A DNA stretch of 64,000 nucleotides. Source: Plutella xylostella. Its lineage: Eukaryota > Arthropoda > Insecta > Lepidoptera > Plutellidae. The notes under the pieces were generated by a model, which saw only the letters and a list, made by a program, of their open reading frames with translations, searched no databases and had not been told where the DNA came from. The position numbers were made by a program, and so were the translations under genes. The stretch is taken from the NCBI RefSeq assembly GCF_932276165.1, contig NC_064005.1, positions 6,820,001-6,884,000 on the forward strand, read 5' to 3'. Shown here piece after piece: positions 25,196-37,522 of this stretch (the stretch's first letter is position 1; each line of letters opens with the position of its first letter).

Positions 25196-25376
25196 TATGC
25201 TAACCATGACTCTATCCCGTTGCATTCAATGATTAAACGTACAGTAAGGGGCAGAAAGACCTGACCCCTCTCAGAAGCATTGTTACTATGGGAGGGGGGT
25301 CAGGTTTCTCTGCACGTGACCGTACCTATTGCATGACGAACTCTCCGAAACTTCGTATTTCGTCAAGCAAGAGTAG
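25196..25376 (-). mobile_element. MITE family 'GGTCACTC', copy 5, split by a smaller MITE
   Basis: In reverse orientation: ACTCTATCCCGTTGCATTCA on the left and GCATGACGAACTCTCCG plus a degraded terminus on the right. Between them sits the 81-bp element at 25242-25322, so this copy was the target of a later insertion. Copy 6 begins only a few bases downstream in the opposite orientation. Confidence 0.65.
25242..25322. mobile_element. Miniature palindromic element, 81 bp
   Basis: CAGTAAGGGGCAGAAAGACC and TGACCCC face GGGGGGTCAGG and TTTCTCTGCACGTGACCG, so almost the whole element is a foldback. TA sits on both sides (25240-25241 and 25323-25324), as expected for Tc1/mariner-type insertion. A related copy lies at 39581-39651. 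Confidence 0.75.
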
Positions 25377-25381
25377 CCCGC

Positions 25382-25533
25382 AGGAGTACTCTATACTGAA
25401 CAAAAAACGAACGAACGAGATCTGTCGAGCAATCTGCACGTTTAATACAACGAGATAGAGTCGTGGCTCGCGCAGCAGCGCTACGAAACTTAGTTTTTAT
25501 TTTTCGTCATATAGAGTGATTGCCTAGTTCAGT
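25382..25533 (+). mobile_element. MITE family 'GGTCACTC', copy 6
   Basis: AGTACTCTATACTGA, ACGAACGAACGAGATCTGTC, GATAGAGTCGTGGCTCGCG and CAGCAGCGCTACGAAACTTA, then TTTTTCGTCATATAGAGTGA. This copy keeps the full internal core, though its extreme ends have diverged. Confidence 0.8.
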
Positions 25534-26611
25534 GCTGCACTTCACAGTTACGAATAGTTACGATGCCGATGGAGGAATAGCCGCCGCCGCCTCCGCGGAA
25601 GTCCCACAGGTATAACTGTTATAGAACATTATTATTAGCATTTAGGTTCACTTTCGTCTGGAGATGCTCACACGTGGACGTATGCACGCCAACACATTGA
25701 TCAAATGCTTGCCAAGTTAATCGTTTAGAAGACATTCGCCTTTGGGTTGGCAAAAATGATTTGTATTCGCCACTTTGTCACGTGCTGGACAGTTTGTTTT
25801 GTTGCGATGTTTTGTGGTGATATTATGATAAAGAGATCATAGAGTTATAGTTTCATTTTTCGTCGTAAAACATAATCATGATCATAAACCAACCAGACTG
25901 TTCTATTGCATTTACCCTAACATCTTCATAAAACTCTATATTGGTCATTCTCGTTACCACATATTCTACTGCGCATGAATTTTCATTATGGTTAATTAGG
26001 TTGACCGTAGGATACGATCTTATGTTGACCCATTAGAAGGCAAGTTTGGAATAAATTAAGTAAGTAAATGTTCTGTACAGTGCGCTACTGTTTTAGTGAA
26101 GCACAAAATTTTAACTAGTTTAAAAGATTGTTGTACATAATTATACTTATAAAATGTAGCCATTCATCGTATAATATTTTCAAAATGCGAAAAACTATAA
26201 TATGTGCACCGGTACAGAATAATGTTTTCAATGGACTATAAATATTGATACGAGAACACAACCAATTGATAAAAAGTTAATTAATATAATAGAACCTACC
26301 TAATACCGCAAGTATCGCACTGCTACATAATAATATCTTTATTTTTTCTTGCGCTTAGCAACAAACACAAATTCCTACAGACATTACATCACATTATTAA
26401 TAATGTTCTAGCTCCACTTGAAGCTATGAAAACTGAAAATTAAAACTAATGTAACACATTAGTTTTTATTTTATCAGTTAAAAGATAGTTTTCATATCGT
26501 CGGTCACACTATGTGAAAAGGTATTATATCAATCTAAAAATATAGAACATAAAATAGGGCAGGTAATTTATAATCCAAATAATTAATTAGTTCACTACTT
26601 TATTATAAAGG
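25534..26611. other. No gene found
   Basis: AT-rich sequence with no supported feature. Confidence 0.6.
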
Positions 26612-26794
26612 CCGTCACAGACTTAGCTACAATATATATTAATATTTTTATAGCTAGGTATATTACTATATATTTTCTATACATTTTCGCAGTGACTGCA
26701 CACTCAGCTATAATATATATTTCTGTGAAGTCACCACAGATATTATATTAATTGTACGGTATATTAATATATTTTATAGCTAAGTCTGTTACGG
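26612..26794. mobile_element. Palindromic AT-rich MITE
   Basis: CCGTCACAGACTTAGCTA at the left faces TAGCTAAGTCTGTTACGG at the right, followed inward by mirrored ATATATTAATAT tracts. The central part repeats an inner version of the same motif (GCACACTCAGCTATAATATA). No coding potential. Confidence 0.7.
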
Positions 26795-27389
26795 ACTTAA
26801 AAAAAGATTTTATTCTAAATTCCATCGTGCCAAAAAATGATTTGAATGAGGAAAAAAAACAGCTTCAGTATCTTTAAAATAAACTGCACCTTGTATGACT
26901 CGCCGACACAGGATCGCAGACTTATCGCTAAACTCGTTTCTCCCAGTCCGCGGCTGCGTTGCGGTAACTGTCTCAAAGTATCAACTCCCTACTTGGGTAG
27001 GCACCGCCGGTATTCGGAACATGCACTCGATACTAACACTATCATTATTTGTATTTATTTACCTAGTAAGAGTGAAATTTTAAATATTTATGTTTTTATA
27101 GTAGCTACCTAATACCATATATCTTTTTTGACCATAGTAACTCAAATTAAAATTAAGATCTTAAAAATTAAACCACGTCTAACCGATGTTGTGTTGTGAT
27201 GAGTTTGATTTAGCCTGTGTTTATGTTTAGATGCTAAGGCTATCATTCATCATCCGACAACTCACTATACGTACCACGCTATATCGCGATAAAGATACCA
27301 TGCAGCCGGGACAGGGTCGCTATAGCATCGCTAGAGCCCCCGGAATACGTCACCCGCGTGGTTGACATCGCTCCATGCGCGCGCGCAGG

Positions 27390-27526
27390 TGGTCACTCTA
27401 TATTGACGAAAACTAAGTTTCGATACGCTGCTGCGCGAGCCACGACTCTATCCCGTTATATTAAACGTGCCGATTGCACGACAGCTCTTTCTTTCGATCG
27501 TTTTTCGTCAGTATAGAGTAACCCCC
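27390..27526 (-). mobile_element. MITE family 'GGTCACTC', copy 7
   Basis: GGTCACTCTATATTGACGAA on the left and TTTTTCGTCAGTATAGAGTA on the right give one of the best-preserved terminal inverted repeats of the family. The core (ACGACTCTATCCCG, GATTGCACGACAGCTC) is in reverse orientation. Confidence 0.85.
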
Positions 27527-29293
27527 CAGGCCCGACCGCCCGACGAATGAGGTCGCTTAGATGTCGAACTTTTTACCTCACCGCCATTCTATCTTTATTA
27601 CATTTTAATTAGCCAATGGGATTCAAACGTTTTCAGAAAGCAGTTAGAATACGTTCGTAATTAGGTATGCGGCTAATTTACTTTCTAAGATGCGCTGATC
27701 GTTATCATTATCATACTTTATAATCAAAAGCAATCTATAAAGAAAACTTCGATATGTATTTAATTACTATAGTATTTTTTAAATGATCAACTTAACGAAG
27801 ACGAGCATATAATACTTATTAGTTATTAAATTGTACATAATAAAACTTAGGTATTTAATTGGTTAATCGGTCTTTCACGCCCATTTGTTTAATTAAACAT
27901 CATCAGAACCAAACCACCCGTATTGTACTCTCATGTCGATAGACTGCCGAAGTTCTTTATTGTTTCTTTTGTTTTGGCTCAATAAGAGTGAGACGCAATT
28001 AGACCAAGGACATAAATTAGACAGTGACAGACTAATGAACGGCAGTAGCGACTAGCGACCTCTGTTGGTTTATTCGTGATTTATTTAATTTAAGAGGATG
28101 AATCGCTTACTAGGCTGCGTAAGTTATAATAATATGCCTTCTTTGAAACAAAATATTTATTTAAGTGACGCAAAAACTGTTACTTTGTTGTGAAATGTTG
28201 AGTAAAATAATCAATAAATAAAGAATCTCATAAAATAAAAATATAAAACATCATTGCACGATCTCAATCAGTAGTAAGTACACTACTTACAGCTTGTATA
28301 ATAGAATAGAATATGAAAGTCTTGCTACCTGGTATCAACATAGGTATCTGCTTTACTAGCAAACTTTATACTCTCTTTCTAGTTTAAAGAAAATCCATCT
28401 TTCAAAGTTTCATCCTCCAGTAGTAAACGAAACTTTGATTCATTCGTTTGTTGCAAATTCTAAGTTAGTTTTCCTGTAACTAGATCCAGAAAGAATTTCA
28501 ACGAATCGGAAAACAGAGTTCTGTGTGACTGAAGAATTTTATTTTTGTACCGTGTGATGAACTATTAATATGAAAATGAATCATGAATACCTACTTAGGT
28601 ATAGTCACAGAATAATAACTAGGTATACTTAGTTAAAAGGCGCTAAATAACATTTTATTGTCGAATAATTATCGTATAGAATCTACGATATATAATATCA
28701 TCTTGCGATTTTTATATTCGTTTTGCATGTGTTTTAGGATTGACTTCTAAGTCACTCATTGTAACCAAATCAGAAGGACCAAATCTAACTTTGGCACCGT
28801 CTACACCTAAAATACTTACTTAAATAATATGATTGGCAATGTTAATCTCTACAAATCTACAATTAAGTGCCTTCAAAAATGCTCCCATTGATTGTTTTCT
28901 TCCAAAACCTGAAGACATTTTAGACAAAACAATAACGATGACCGATAGTCAATATTCACCAGCAAGCGAACAAATATGTGTTTGATGCCCCGTGACTGCG
29001 ATGCGAGTTTACTAGTAAGCATACCATTGCGAAAAATAGTTGGTCCTACGGCGCTGCCAATCTGTCAAATATAGTTAAGCGACGTCAAAGCGGGATACAC
29101 TGGCAATAAAAATTCTAGTTACAAGGCAGTTATGAATGCCACTGTCACATCTATTTACATCTTTGCACAAATCGCCTTATGTAATTTTTATTGCCAGAGT
29201 AAACCTCGCTTTATCCTTTGAACATGCTCTATCTATTGTCTTCATCTTTGCCATTATATTTATAACTAACATGTTTGTCCCACCAACCCGCAG
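27527..29293. other. No gene found; probable intron
   Basis: No supported feature. The last 30 bases form a splice acceptor for the exon at 29294: a CTAAC branch-like site at about 29266, then a pyrimidine-rich stretch and CCCGCAG. Confidence 0.5.
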
Positions 29294-29445
29294 CGCACTG
29301 GGTGGTGCACCAATGGCGGCTGTACAAGCGGTCGCTGTGCTCGCTGCTGGACACGTACTCGCTGTGCTGCGGCGGCGGGTACGCGCTGCCGGAGTACGCG
29401 CCGCTGCTGCTGCCGCGCCGCTCGCCGCCGCCCGCGCACCTGTAG
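29294..29445 (+). CDS. Terminal coding exon, protein not recognised
   Basis: After the acceptor CCCGCAG the frame reads (x)-HWVVHQWRLYKRSL, then CSLLDTYSLCCGGGYALPEY and ends APLLLPRRSPPPAHL with a TAG at 29443-29445. Nearly every third codon position is G or C, whereas the surroundings are AT-rich. This is strong evidence for a host coding exon in this frame and against the 115-codon alanine-rich frame that overlaps it. Two bases complete a codon begun in the previous exon (phase 1). The tail is cysteine-containing and proline-rich near its end, with no transmembrane segment or known motif that I can name. A GT donor-like site (ACT/GTGAGT) follows the stop at about 29470. The previous exon is not identified. 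It may be one of several alternative 3' ends, with 58805-59002 as another. Confidence 0.7.
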
Positions 29446-29481
29446 CCCGCCGTCGCCGCGCTGCACACTGTGAGTACCTAT

Positions 29482-29743
29482 AATAATAATATATAATATA
29501 ATATGTGGGGACATCTCACACACGGTCATCCGACCCCAAGCTAGGCAGAACCTGTGTTATGGGTGTCGGACAACTGATATATCTACACAAATACATAGAT
29601 AGATACATACTAAATATAAATATCAACAACCAAGACCCGAGTACAAATATCTGTCTTTAAACAAATATTTGCCCCAGCCGGGAATCGAACCCGGGACCTT
29701 CGGCATAGCAGTCAGGGTCACTAACCTAACTAACGCCATTCAG
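29482..29743 (-). mobile_element. tRNA-derived SINE (family A), full length
   Basis: Reverse copy of the 21176 element. The B box appears as GGAATCGAACC on the plus strand. The head ends near 29743 and the tail is a TATAATATA run (29482-29503). It sits between the exon at 29294 and the damaged duplicate at 29768, so it inserted in or after that duplication. Confidence 0.92.
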
Positions 29744-29767
29744 CAGTACCTGTCTCTGTATACACAG

Positions 29768-29806
29768 CGCACTGGGTGCTGTACAAGCGGTCACACTGTG
29801 AGTACC
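29768..29806 (+). pseudogene. Partial duplicate of the 29294 exon
   Basis: CAGCGCACTGGGTG, CTGTACAAGCGGTC and ACACTGTGAGTACCT occur here in the same order as in and just after the exon at 29294, but joined directly. Fifteen bases (GTGCACCAATGGCGG) and the main exon body are missing. The acceptor and the donor-like end are both kept. The remaining frame reads HWVLYKRS and soon meets a stop. It is either a relic duplicate or the ancestral short form; the 15-bp difference is in frame. Confidence 0.7.
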
Positions 29807-29807
29807 T

Positions 29808-29843
29808 GTAACTGTATAACCGCACAAGCGGTTATACAGTTAC
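29808..29843. repeat. Perfect 15-bp hairpin
   Basis: GTAACTGTATAACCG and its exact reverse complement are separated by CACAAG. It lies directly after the exon duplicate and reuses the sequence ACAAGCGG found in the exon, as if made by a template-switch event during the rearrangement. Confidence 0.75.
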
Positions 29844-30613
29844 TGTGAATACCTAGCAATTCATATACAGGGTGATTTGATCCGATGTTGATGTATCTGG
29901 AAATAAAATGTGTAATGCGACAATTATATCTTTCTGCGGATGTTCTTATTTGTTTAGCTAACCATTTTAGCAGGTACTTTGAAAAATACTTCTAATATAT
30001 ATATATGTCTCTTTGCTACAAGCGTGGATTTTGTTAAGTCGGAAGCTTTCAAAGCGTACTTGAAAGTTTTAACATTCTTAACAACAAAAAAAACGAATTC
30101 CCGAATATTGCTAGTTTGACTAGCGTCTCAAGGAATACGCGACTTGCTACAAGCTACGCGGGCCCCTTGTCTAGCCCTATGATTGCTACGAGAGTGGCTA
30201 CGAGCTACAAACTGAACCCATAGGGTTTTTCATTGAAAGTGCGATATAGGTTGTCTAGTAATGACGGCTAAAATTATTGGGCATTCAATTATTGTTGTGC
30301 TGAATATATTCATCAGTATTATTTTAATACATTTAAAGCAAATCTAGATATTACATTACACTAACTATCTATCCTTTTGATACTTCCCTTCTAGTTACCT
30401 AACCCCAGGCTACGTCAAAGATCAGACTATAAAACGAGGAGTAAAAGCCCTTCGTAGCTGAAAACCTTCTAAATTCTCGGAAGTCGCATCAGCAATTCAG
30501 CATATCTATCCACCCAGCCATCTCGCCAGGCGGTGGAGCGCGCACAGCCCATCTCACCAACTCGTAATAAAACTTCCGCATACACCAGAATACACCGCCG
30601 ATATAACCTATGT

Positions 30614-30874
30614 ACAGGGTGTTGCAAAAAGGTGTACTAAGCCAAAAGGCGGCGACTTAGGCGGTTATTGTAAAAAACTTTTGTAAGAGTTTTGGAAATT
30701 CTTTTTTTTTTGCCCGTCTATGGTAAACAGTTACGTGACCTTTACAGTATTTATGGAAAATCAATTAGGTATATTTCTTCGCAAATTTTCAAAATTTATA
30801 GTACAGATGTTATTCAGAATGGTCCCCCGAGTCACCCCCTTTCGGCTTAGTATACCCTTTTTTCAGCACCCTGT
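30614..30874. mobile_element. 'ACAGGGTG' MITE, complete copy 2
   Basis: ACAGGGTGTTGCAAAAAGG and TGTACTAAGCCAAAAGG face CCCCCTTTCGGCTTAGTATA and CAGCACCCTGT. TA flanks both sides. Same length class as the copy at 17299. Confidence 0.8.
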
Positions 30875-32844
30875 ATATACCTCTCTCGCGCGCGCGCCGC
30901 AGTAAACCCAAGGCAGAAAGGGACAGACTGCTTTTACGGCCCTACGTCGTTTTTGCAACAAAAACTTTATAACGGCAGCGTCGTAAATGTTTCAGTCTTG
31001 CTCACGGCGGAAAGAGTAAAAAAAACTATTTTAATGTGCGCGAAAGATAAATATTTTATGCATTTTACGCTATCGACTTTTATCGCGGACGGCGTTCTGA
31101 GAGGAACCGCGGTTCTCGTTAATCTTAAAGCTAGTTTATACTCAACTTGTGCTTAATTGGAACAGTCAGCACAAAAGTGTGCGTACTAGAAATATATGGT
31201 TACCACACAAACCTCCTGGGAGCCGCTAACAGTTGCTTACCAATGTATTGCATTTCATTGAAAGACCGCTCACAACTTGACAGTAAATTTCCTACAAGTG
31301 AAAAGTATGTCTTCCACCCGTTGTGCTACATTTGAAAAAACTGTGTTTTAATTAAAAAAATCCAGTGAATTTGACAGCTCTAAGTTTTGATGGTAAGGGC
31401 CTATATGTTTTCTTCAAATCAGTATTATTAATATCCCTTAGGTAATGGAGGGTAGAAGTGGGTAAGTAGTATACCGACCTACCTCACTATGGACCTACAC
31501 CTACATTACAAACGAAACTCGATCGAAAAACTCGTAAAATTTACTACTAGTGATGTGACATTTGTTTTAATTTACTTACAATGTATCGAGCATCGTACTT
31601 ATTTAATTGGTCGATGTAACATGACATCAATTAAGTTTTTTATTAATACATTATTCATTTTAGCATTTTTATCTTTAAATAATAATATATTTGCTTAATA
31701 TTTTATGCGCTCATTTTAAAGTGGCACACATAGAACAAATTTCAACATGAGCGATAATAGTCATATTTTTTCCGCGTTATTTATGTCCACGCACCTACTA
31801 TAAAACTTTTATATAGTATATTATATTCATATAATTAAATGTACCTACAATACACAATTATATACACTCGTCACTAAACCGCTTGTTAACACTTCACGAG
31901 GGACTTAAACAGCTGTAAATATAAGGTCAGTTTCGCTAACTGCCACATTATAAACTTATGCGAATTCCGATGAGATAGCAATCTAATCGATACGTTGACT
32001 TGAGTACAAAGTAAGCGGTGACGTCACTACGGCCGGGCCCGTCGTCTGCGGATCGTAAAACTTTTCGCGCGTAAACGTCACATTTGACGGTAGCGAGCAG
32101 CTGCATCGCTACAAAGCGCTGCGTACGCGAACACCGTCTAATAACCATATTGATTTACAGCGCTCGCTGTAGCGCTTACTTGACTGAGGCGAAGTACGCG
32201 CCGGCGACGCGGGGTCGCTGACCGCTCACCTTCGAAACAGATCTCTTTCAACTTGAAAAGTTACTTATAAAATACGAGGCCGTAATAAGCTGCATGTACA
32301 ATGAAGAAATATCCTTACGCGTAATGATCGCAGAAAAAAACACACCACTTAAGGGTCGGTCTGACTCACACAACTCCACGACTCCAAAAAGTACACTCGT
32401 ATAAAAAAGCTCGTAACCATTAACGCAAACAAACTTTACAGCAGCCGTCAACTATTGGCACAATAAAATCTAGCTGGAATTAATTTAGCGTCTGTCTGTG
32501 AGGACTGAGACGAAGGCCACCGAGTCATATACCGTCCATAATCGTAAAAGGATGTTATAACCTATAAAATATTGTCTGTATTTAAATTTATACGTTGTCT
32601 GCTCGACTGTAACTGGAGAGCTATTCGGTGAGTGTAGGTGTCTGAGCCTGTGGGATGTTTATTGTGAATATGAGGAACTATGAACCCACTATATTATGCG
32701 GCGGATCAACTAGATCGTTTCCACTGAGGTAATCTCCACGCTGTATCCCATGTAGGTATGTCGAAAATAGTATCTTTGTTTGTGTGTGTCTGTCTAGATC
32801 TAGGTAGATAAAGGTAGAAAATTAGTTTAATAGAATTAACATTG
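30875..32844. other. No gene found; possible minus-strand first exon near 32228-32400
   Basis: Most of this is AT-rich with short ORFs only. Between 32020 and 32460 CpG content rises. On the minus strand, CTTTTTATACGAGTG (near 32400) is TATA-like, GTGTGAGTCAGACC follows as an initiator-like site, and CGAAG/GTGAGC at 32228 is a good donor. No coding sequence is evident, so any exon would be 5' untranslated. Confidence 0.25.
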
Positions 32845-32985
32845 TGTATTGGCAATAGGCCCGCCCCCTATTACATTGGGACTAACATACACTCTGGCGA
32901 AAAGTGGGTGCAGCAATGCACCTCTGCCTATTCCGCAAGGGAGTACATTAGTACAAGGCGTGAGTGCGTGTTTTTTTTTGTTTTT
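32845..32985 (+). repeat. Lepidopteran interspersed repeat
   Basis: TATTGGCAATAGGCCCGCCC, ACTCTGGCGAAAAGTGGGTG, CACCTCTGCCTATTCCGCAA and GAGTACATTAGTACAAGGCG form a unit I recall from many lepidopteran sequences. Its last part recurs at 15538. Class unknown. Confidence 0.55.
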
Positions 32986-35900
32986 GTTTTTAACATTATG
33001 TAAGAACTCTACCTCTCTACATCATGCTACAATTTGCATCTCATCCAGTATGTATTCAATATTTATTTACTGTCACAATCAATAAAATGTAAATTCTATC
33101 AAATACTTTGTTATTAAACAATTAAATAAAAATGTTACTTGTCCCTGCCTAAATGTCACAAGTGGATCGTTCAAACTAAATTGTACTCAGCTCTCAACTC
33201 ATTCGGCTGAGTACTTCGGTTTATGAGCTATTCCTCTATACTAGAAGCTCGAGTCTCGAGTCCTACCGAGAGCTGGTGCAAGCCGCTGCCACCTTAAAGT
33301 GACAGGATTAAATTTACTGCTAATAAACGGAAAGGATAAAATGCACTCATTTCCGTGCAAGTTCTACTTTTAGGACAGCTTGAATTGAAACAAGTATAGA
33401 TAGGCATTTTATTAAGATTGTATCTTATAATTTTGATCATAAATTAAGATAAATTTCGAAATAAAATAATAAGCTGTGAGATACTGCTTCCATTCTTAAA
33501 GTGGATTTCGGTCTACAAATCAATCCTCCTTCACAGTCTAGCATACAATGAAATATCTACAAAAATGGCCCATTCCTTTTGCATATCAAATATTTTAAAT
33601 ACCCAGATAAAATGCTGTTACATCGTATGAATGCTATAATTATTGCGAACGGTCACGAATGTTAGTCAACTGTGGGTCGCTAAAGAGGATTGAAAGAGGA
33701 AAGGATTTCAATAGGCATGAAAGAGCTAGATTAGACCTACTGAAGGCATCACATGTTAGGGAAAACAGGTTACGAGTAACCTCCGGAAAACTAAGTTTCT
33801 ATATCTAACCAATCCGACTCGGAGATCTAGAGACTAGCCCTTCTAAAGCGCTTTATGGCGGTAAATCTTTCAAATTTATTTATTTTACAATGACACAGAA
33901 GTCTGCTAGTATCGGCTTTTATTCACTTCTAATTAGGACTTAGTTATGGTAATGTTGCAAATAATGCAAAATTTTAATAAATTGAGCATTTTTATCTGAT
34001 ACGCCAACCAGCTTAAAATAATGACAATATGTTTCATACATTAATAACGCGACACAAAACAACACCTTCTATAATAACAAGGATTTAAAAGCCACAACGG
34101 AATGCCGACGCGAACTGGTCCTAATTCACCTCGCAACAAGAGTCATAAAGAAATGCATCAATCACCTTGCATTTTACGAGAACGAGTGTAAGTTTTTACG
34201 ACGAGTCTTTACGACCACCGAACTTGACACACGATTATTCGATCCAATATATTGAATGAGATATTCGCATTTAACTCGTAATAACAACATAAATTATACT
34301 TTGCAAGTTTACGGCTTGAATCGTGGCCACACATTTTAGTTTTAGTGGAAATTGATGTTGTCTGATCTGATAGATTTTTCTTCAAAGCCTTACTTATTAG
34401 GTATACCACTATAATCTCTATTACTCTAGGGATTGATGGAGTCTCTATCAATCTAGGGATTGATTGACTCTGCACCCAAACACAAAGCGTCTAAGAGTAC
34501 ATTCAAAGAGTTCGAATGAAATAAAAACAAGTAAGCAAACAAGGCACAAATGAATGACGAACAAAATAATCTCATTATTTAACTTTCTGTTGCTCCATTA
34601 CAAACAATTATTACCTGCAACAATCGGTCTCGCGATATCTACGCGTACTTATTTATTACCACATTAGCTAAAGCGATACATTGTGTTTCTTAAATTGGTC
34701 GAAATTACCATGCAGTTGTATATGGGGCCCCACAGCACGCCTTTGCACAATGTTATCGATAATTTCCAGCCATTTTACAATAACACGCCGTGAACACTTA
34801 TGTTTTTACGGCATTTCTCTGATTATCTAGTAATGTTAGACGTTGTTTCTCAAATAAATGCCACATGATGTTTGATAACAAACTGAGCGGTCGTCAGTGA
34901 TTTACATTAGCCGCAACCATGTTTGAGAAAAGCGAGCGTTTACTTTAAACATTCTCAGGTTTACCGCAAATGTATGGTGAAATTTATGCAAATAGTTGAA
35001 ACAGACAAGGACACACAGTTGGAAATTTATAAACATTTTCAGGGGTGTTTTGAGACATTGTTACGGCTGGAAAGAAAGGTTAGGTAATCGCCCTTAATTT
35101 AATGATCATGATAAACTTAATTTATGGATCTTCTGTTGTTTACATTGTAGACGCAGTATCAATACTAACTTTAACGAAATATAGTCAATAAAATTAGATG
35201 CGATAAGAGTTACACACTGCACCAAGGCTCTATGATTTAAATGTACCTTATTATAAAACAAAACTTCTTAACTCGTTCTCAACCAACTCATTGATTCAAC
35301 TAGTTATTCTTACAAAGCTATACGCATGTAATTTCTCAAGCTTATTGCAAAATGTTCCGATTTTATGGCATTTTCAAGAACACACATATTTTGCTTCTTA
35401 ATTATGACATTTATATACTAAGTATTAGCGTTTAAGGGTTATAGCCAAAATGGTCCTTTTATCAAGTCGAGTAGCCGGAATAACCATCAAACAGTGTCTT
35501 CGGAGAACTGTAGGTACAGTCGAGCGCAGTGTAAGCTGAACAATTAGCTTAAATAGGATGAGTCGGTTGGTTAAAATGTAAACTAAATACGTTGATAGAT
35601 TATTCGATAGGCGGTCAAACTAGACCTAAACTCTTCCTTAATTAGAAGGAGACCCGTGCCCCAGCAGTGGGGACTTGATGTGTGGTGATGATGATGACTG
35701 CGACTCATCTGACTGGTTAATCTTATTTTCACCACGGTTACAAACGCTAGTCTAGTGAAGTTCGATGGTTTGCCACTGTATCGGTAAGAAAATCTGCCAA
35801 AAGTTCGTATACTCATAATATATAGTAGAACGGGGGCTGTTATTGTCCTCAGGTGCTAGGTAGTATAATATGTGTCTAGAAGAGATACCTAAGAGTACCT

Positions 35901-37392
35901 ATAATATGGCAGCTCGCTTACTTCATGCTCCAGCTGATTGTACCCAAAAGACCACCGCGTTCCATTTAATATTGTCATTTAGAAACATAAAATTTATGAC
36001 CCGAAATGACACAAATTATAACTTTGAGGTAGTTTTACGACTCCCAGATTAGGTCTTAGGGCGGTTCTAAATTTTATTGCGATTTTAGGATTTAAATATG
36101 TCCTGGAAATACGGACAGATTGTTCGTGCTGTTTTATTTTAACAATTTTATTAAGCTTCACGCGCTATTTTATATTCGTTAATCTGCTTTAAATACCTAC
36201 TTATGAGTTACTAACTGATTATGTTTTATTATTAACTGTACTAACTGAATTTAATAACGTATTAATAAGCTAACTCAAACCCTATCCTTTTTCTATTCAC
36301 ATATGGCGTTTAATAATTCATTCCTGCAATAATTTGTCTAGTTCGTGAACATAACAGACTGTAGACAGCTCTTCCTTTACTGGCCGCTACCAGTCATAAG
36401 TAAGCACAGTGCACAGTTTCTATGAAAATTTAATTTAAAACGGATTTATATTATCGTTTACTGCATAATTTAATCACTGAAAGTTCCCGCGCGGAGTTAT
36501 ATGAAGCTCGTAAAGTATCGGCTCTAAACGAAGCGACGCCATTTTATTACCAAGTTGTATACATACTTGAGCGGTTCCGAGGAAATTATCTGCTACTTCT
36601 GCGATTTTCACCCAAGTTTGTGATATAATATCAGTATTTACAGTGACATGTTATTAAATTACACAGAGTTAGAAAAGTAATAAAGTTGAATGTTGACGGT
36701 GATCGTTAAACTTGTTTGAAAACGCTTATTAATCATGGAATCTGTTTTTTTAGGGTACTGCATCTGTGTACGCGTACATCGTAGTGCATAGGCAGTGACC
36801 ACCTTGACTGTAGGAAAGCTTTACATTTGTCTAAACTCCACCCTACACATAATATTATTGCATCACGCTCGACGCGTTATGATCTCACGACTTCATTACT
36901 CAATAAAATGTAGCTAAAATAAAGTGTCATCAAAGCTTACTGCGTTGACTGGAGCAGACAACGAACACGTATACACCTACAGTGCATTGTAATTTATGAG
37001 TATAGGCACTCCTAGTTAGCTTTAAATCAGTCTGACCTATGTGGTTTACGAGCGAGTACTAAGACGCACTATAAATCGTTGCTCCCAGGAACCGGGGCCC
37101 ACTTTTACGGCATTATTGATGCTGGTTATACCGAGTGCCTGAAAATACCTTACCTATATAAATAATAACAAGCACAGTCGACTCCACCTTACATGTAACA
37201 ATCGCCATTAGCCACGGGTTTCTAATTTAGTGATCCAATGCTAGGTCTGTATGAATGTGCCCTCGGGGACGACCGTAAAGCCCGAGCATTGGATTGGGCT
37301 GTAGGAAACCAGAAGTATGCTTCGGCGAGGCGTACAACTGGGTGCGCGGCTATCCATAACTTAAGATGCTAGGATTGAAAATGGTCCAAATA
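32986..37392. other. No gene found
   Basis: Long AT-rich stretch without splice-site-bounded ORFs. It contains a small RTE tail (35643) and a direct repeat of CTAGGGATTGAT near 34425 and 34453. Confidence 0.5.
35643..35697 (+). mobile_element. RTE-type LINE 3' tail
   Basis: GAGACCCGTGCCCCAGCAGT then GGGGACTTGATG and a (GATGAT) tail. The 'CCCAGCAGTGGG ... GATGATGATG' ending is the usual 3' end of RTE elements in Lepidoptera. Nothing of the body remains. Confidence 0.65.
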
Positions 37393-37522
37393 CCCTGATT
37401 AAACCTACCAAGTTGAGTAGCGAGACAGTATCCTCGGCCCGGCAGCACCTAGCAATTGAACGAGTGCTCGGCCGAGGATACTGTCTTGCTCCCTATACCC
37501 TGCTCGGTATGTGTAATCAGGG
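37393..37522. mobile_element. Palindromic MITE, 130 bp
   Basis: CCCTGATTA faces TAATCAGGG, and nearer the centre GACAGTATCCTCGGCC faces its perfect 16-bp reverse complement. The loop is under 30 bases. Target-site duplication not clear. Confidence 0.75.

Noticed and set aside
29136..29483. 115-codon alanine/arginine-rich ORF
   Set aside because: The frame beside it has the splice acceptor, a GC3 pattern fitting coding DNA and a plausible stop; the alanine-rich reading is its shifted by-product.
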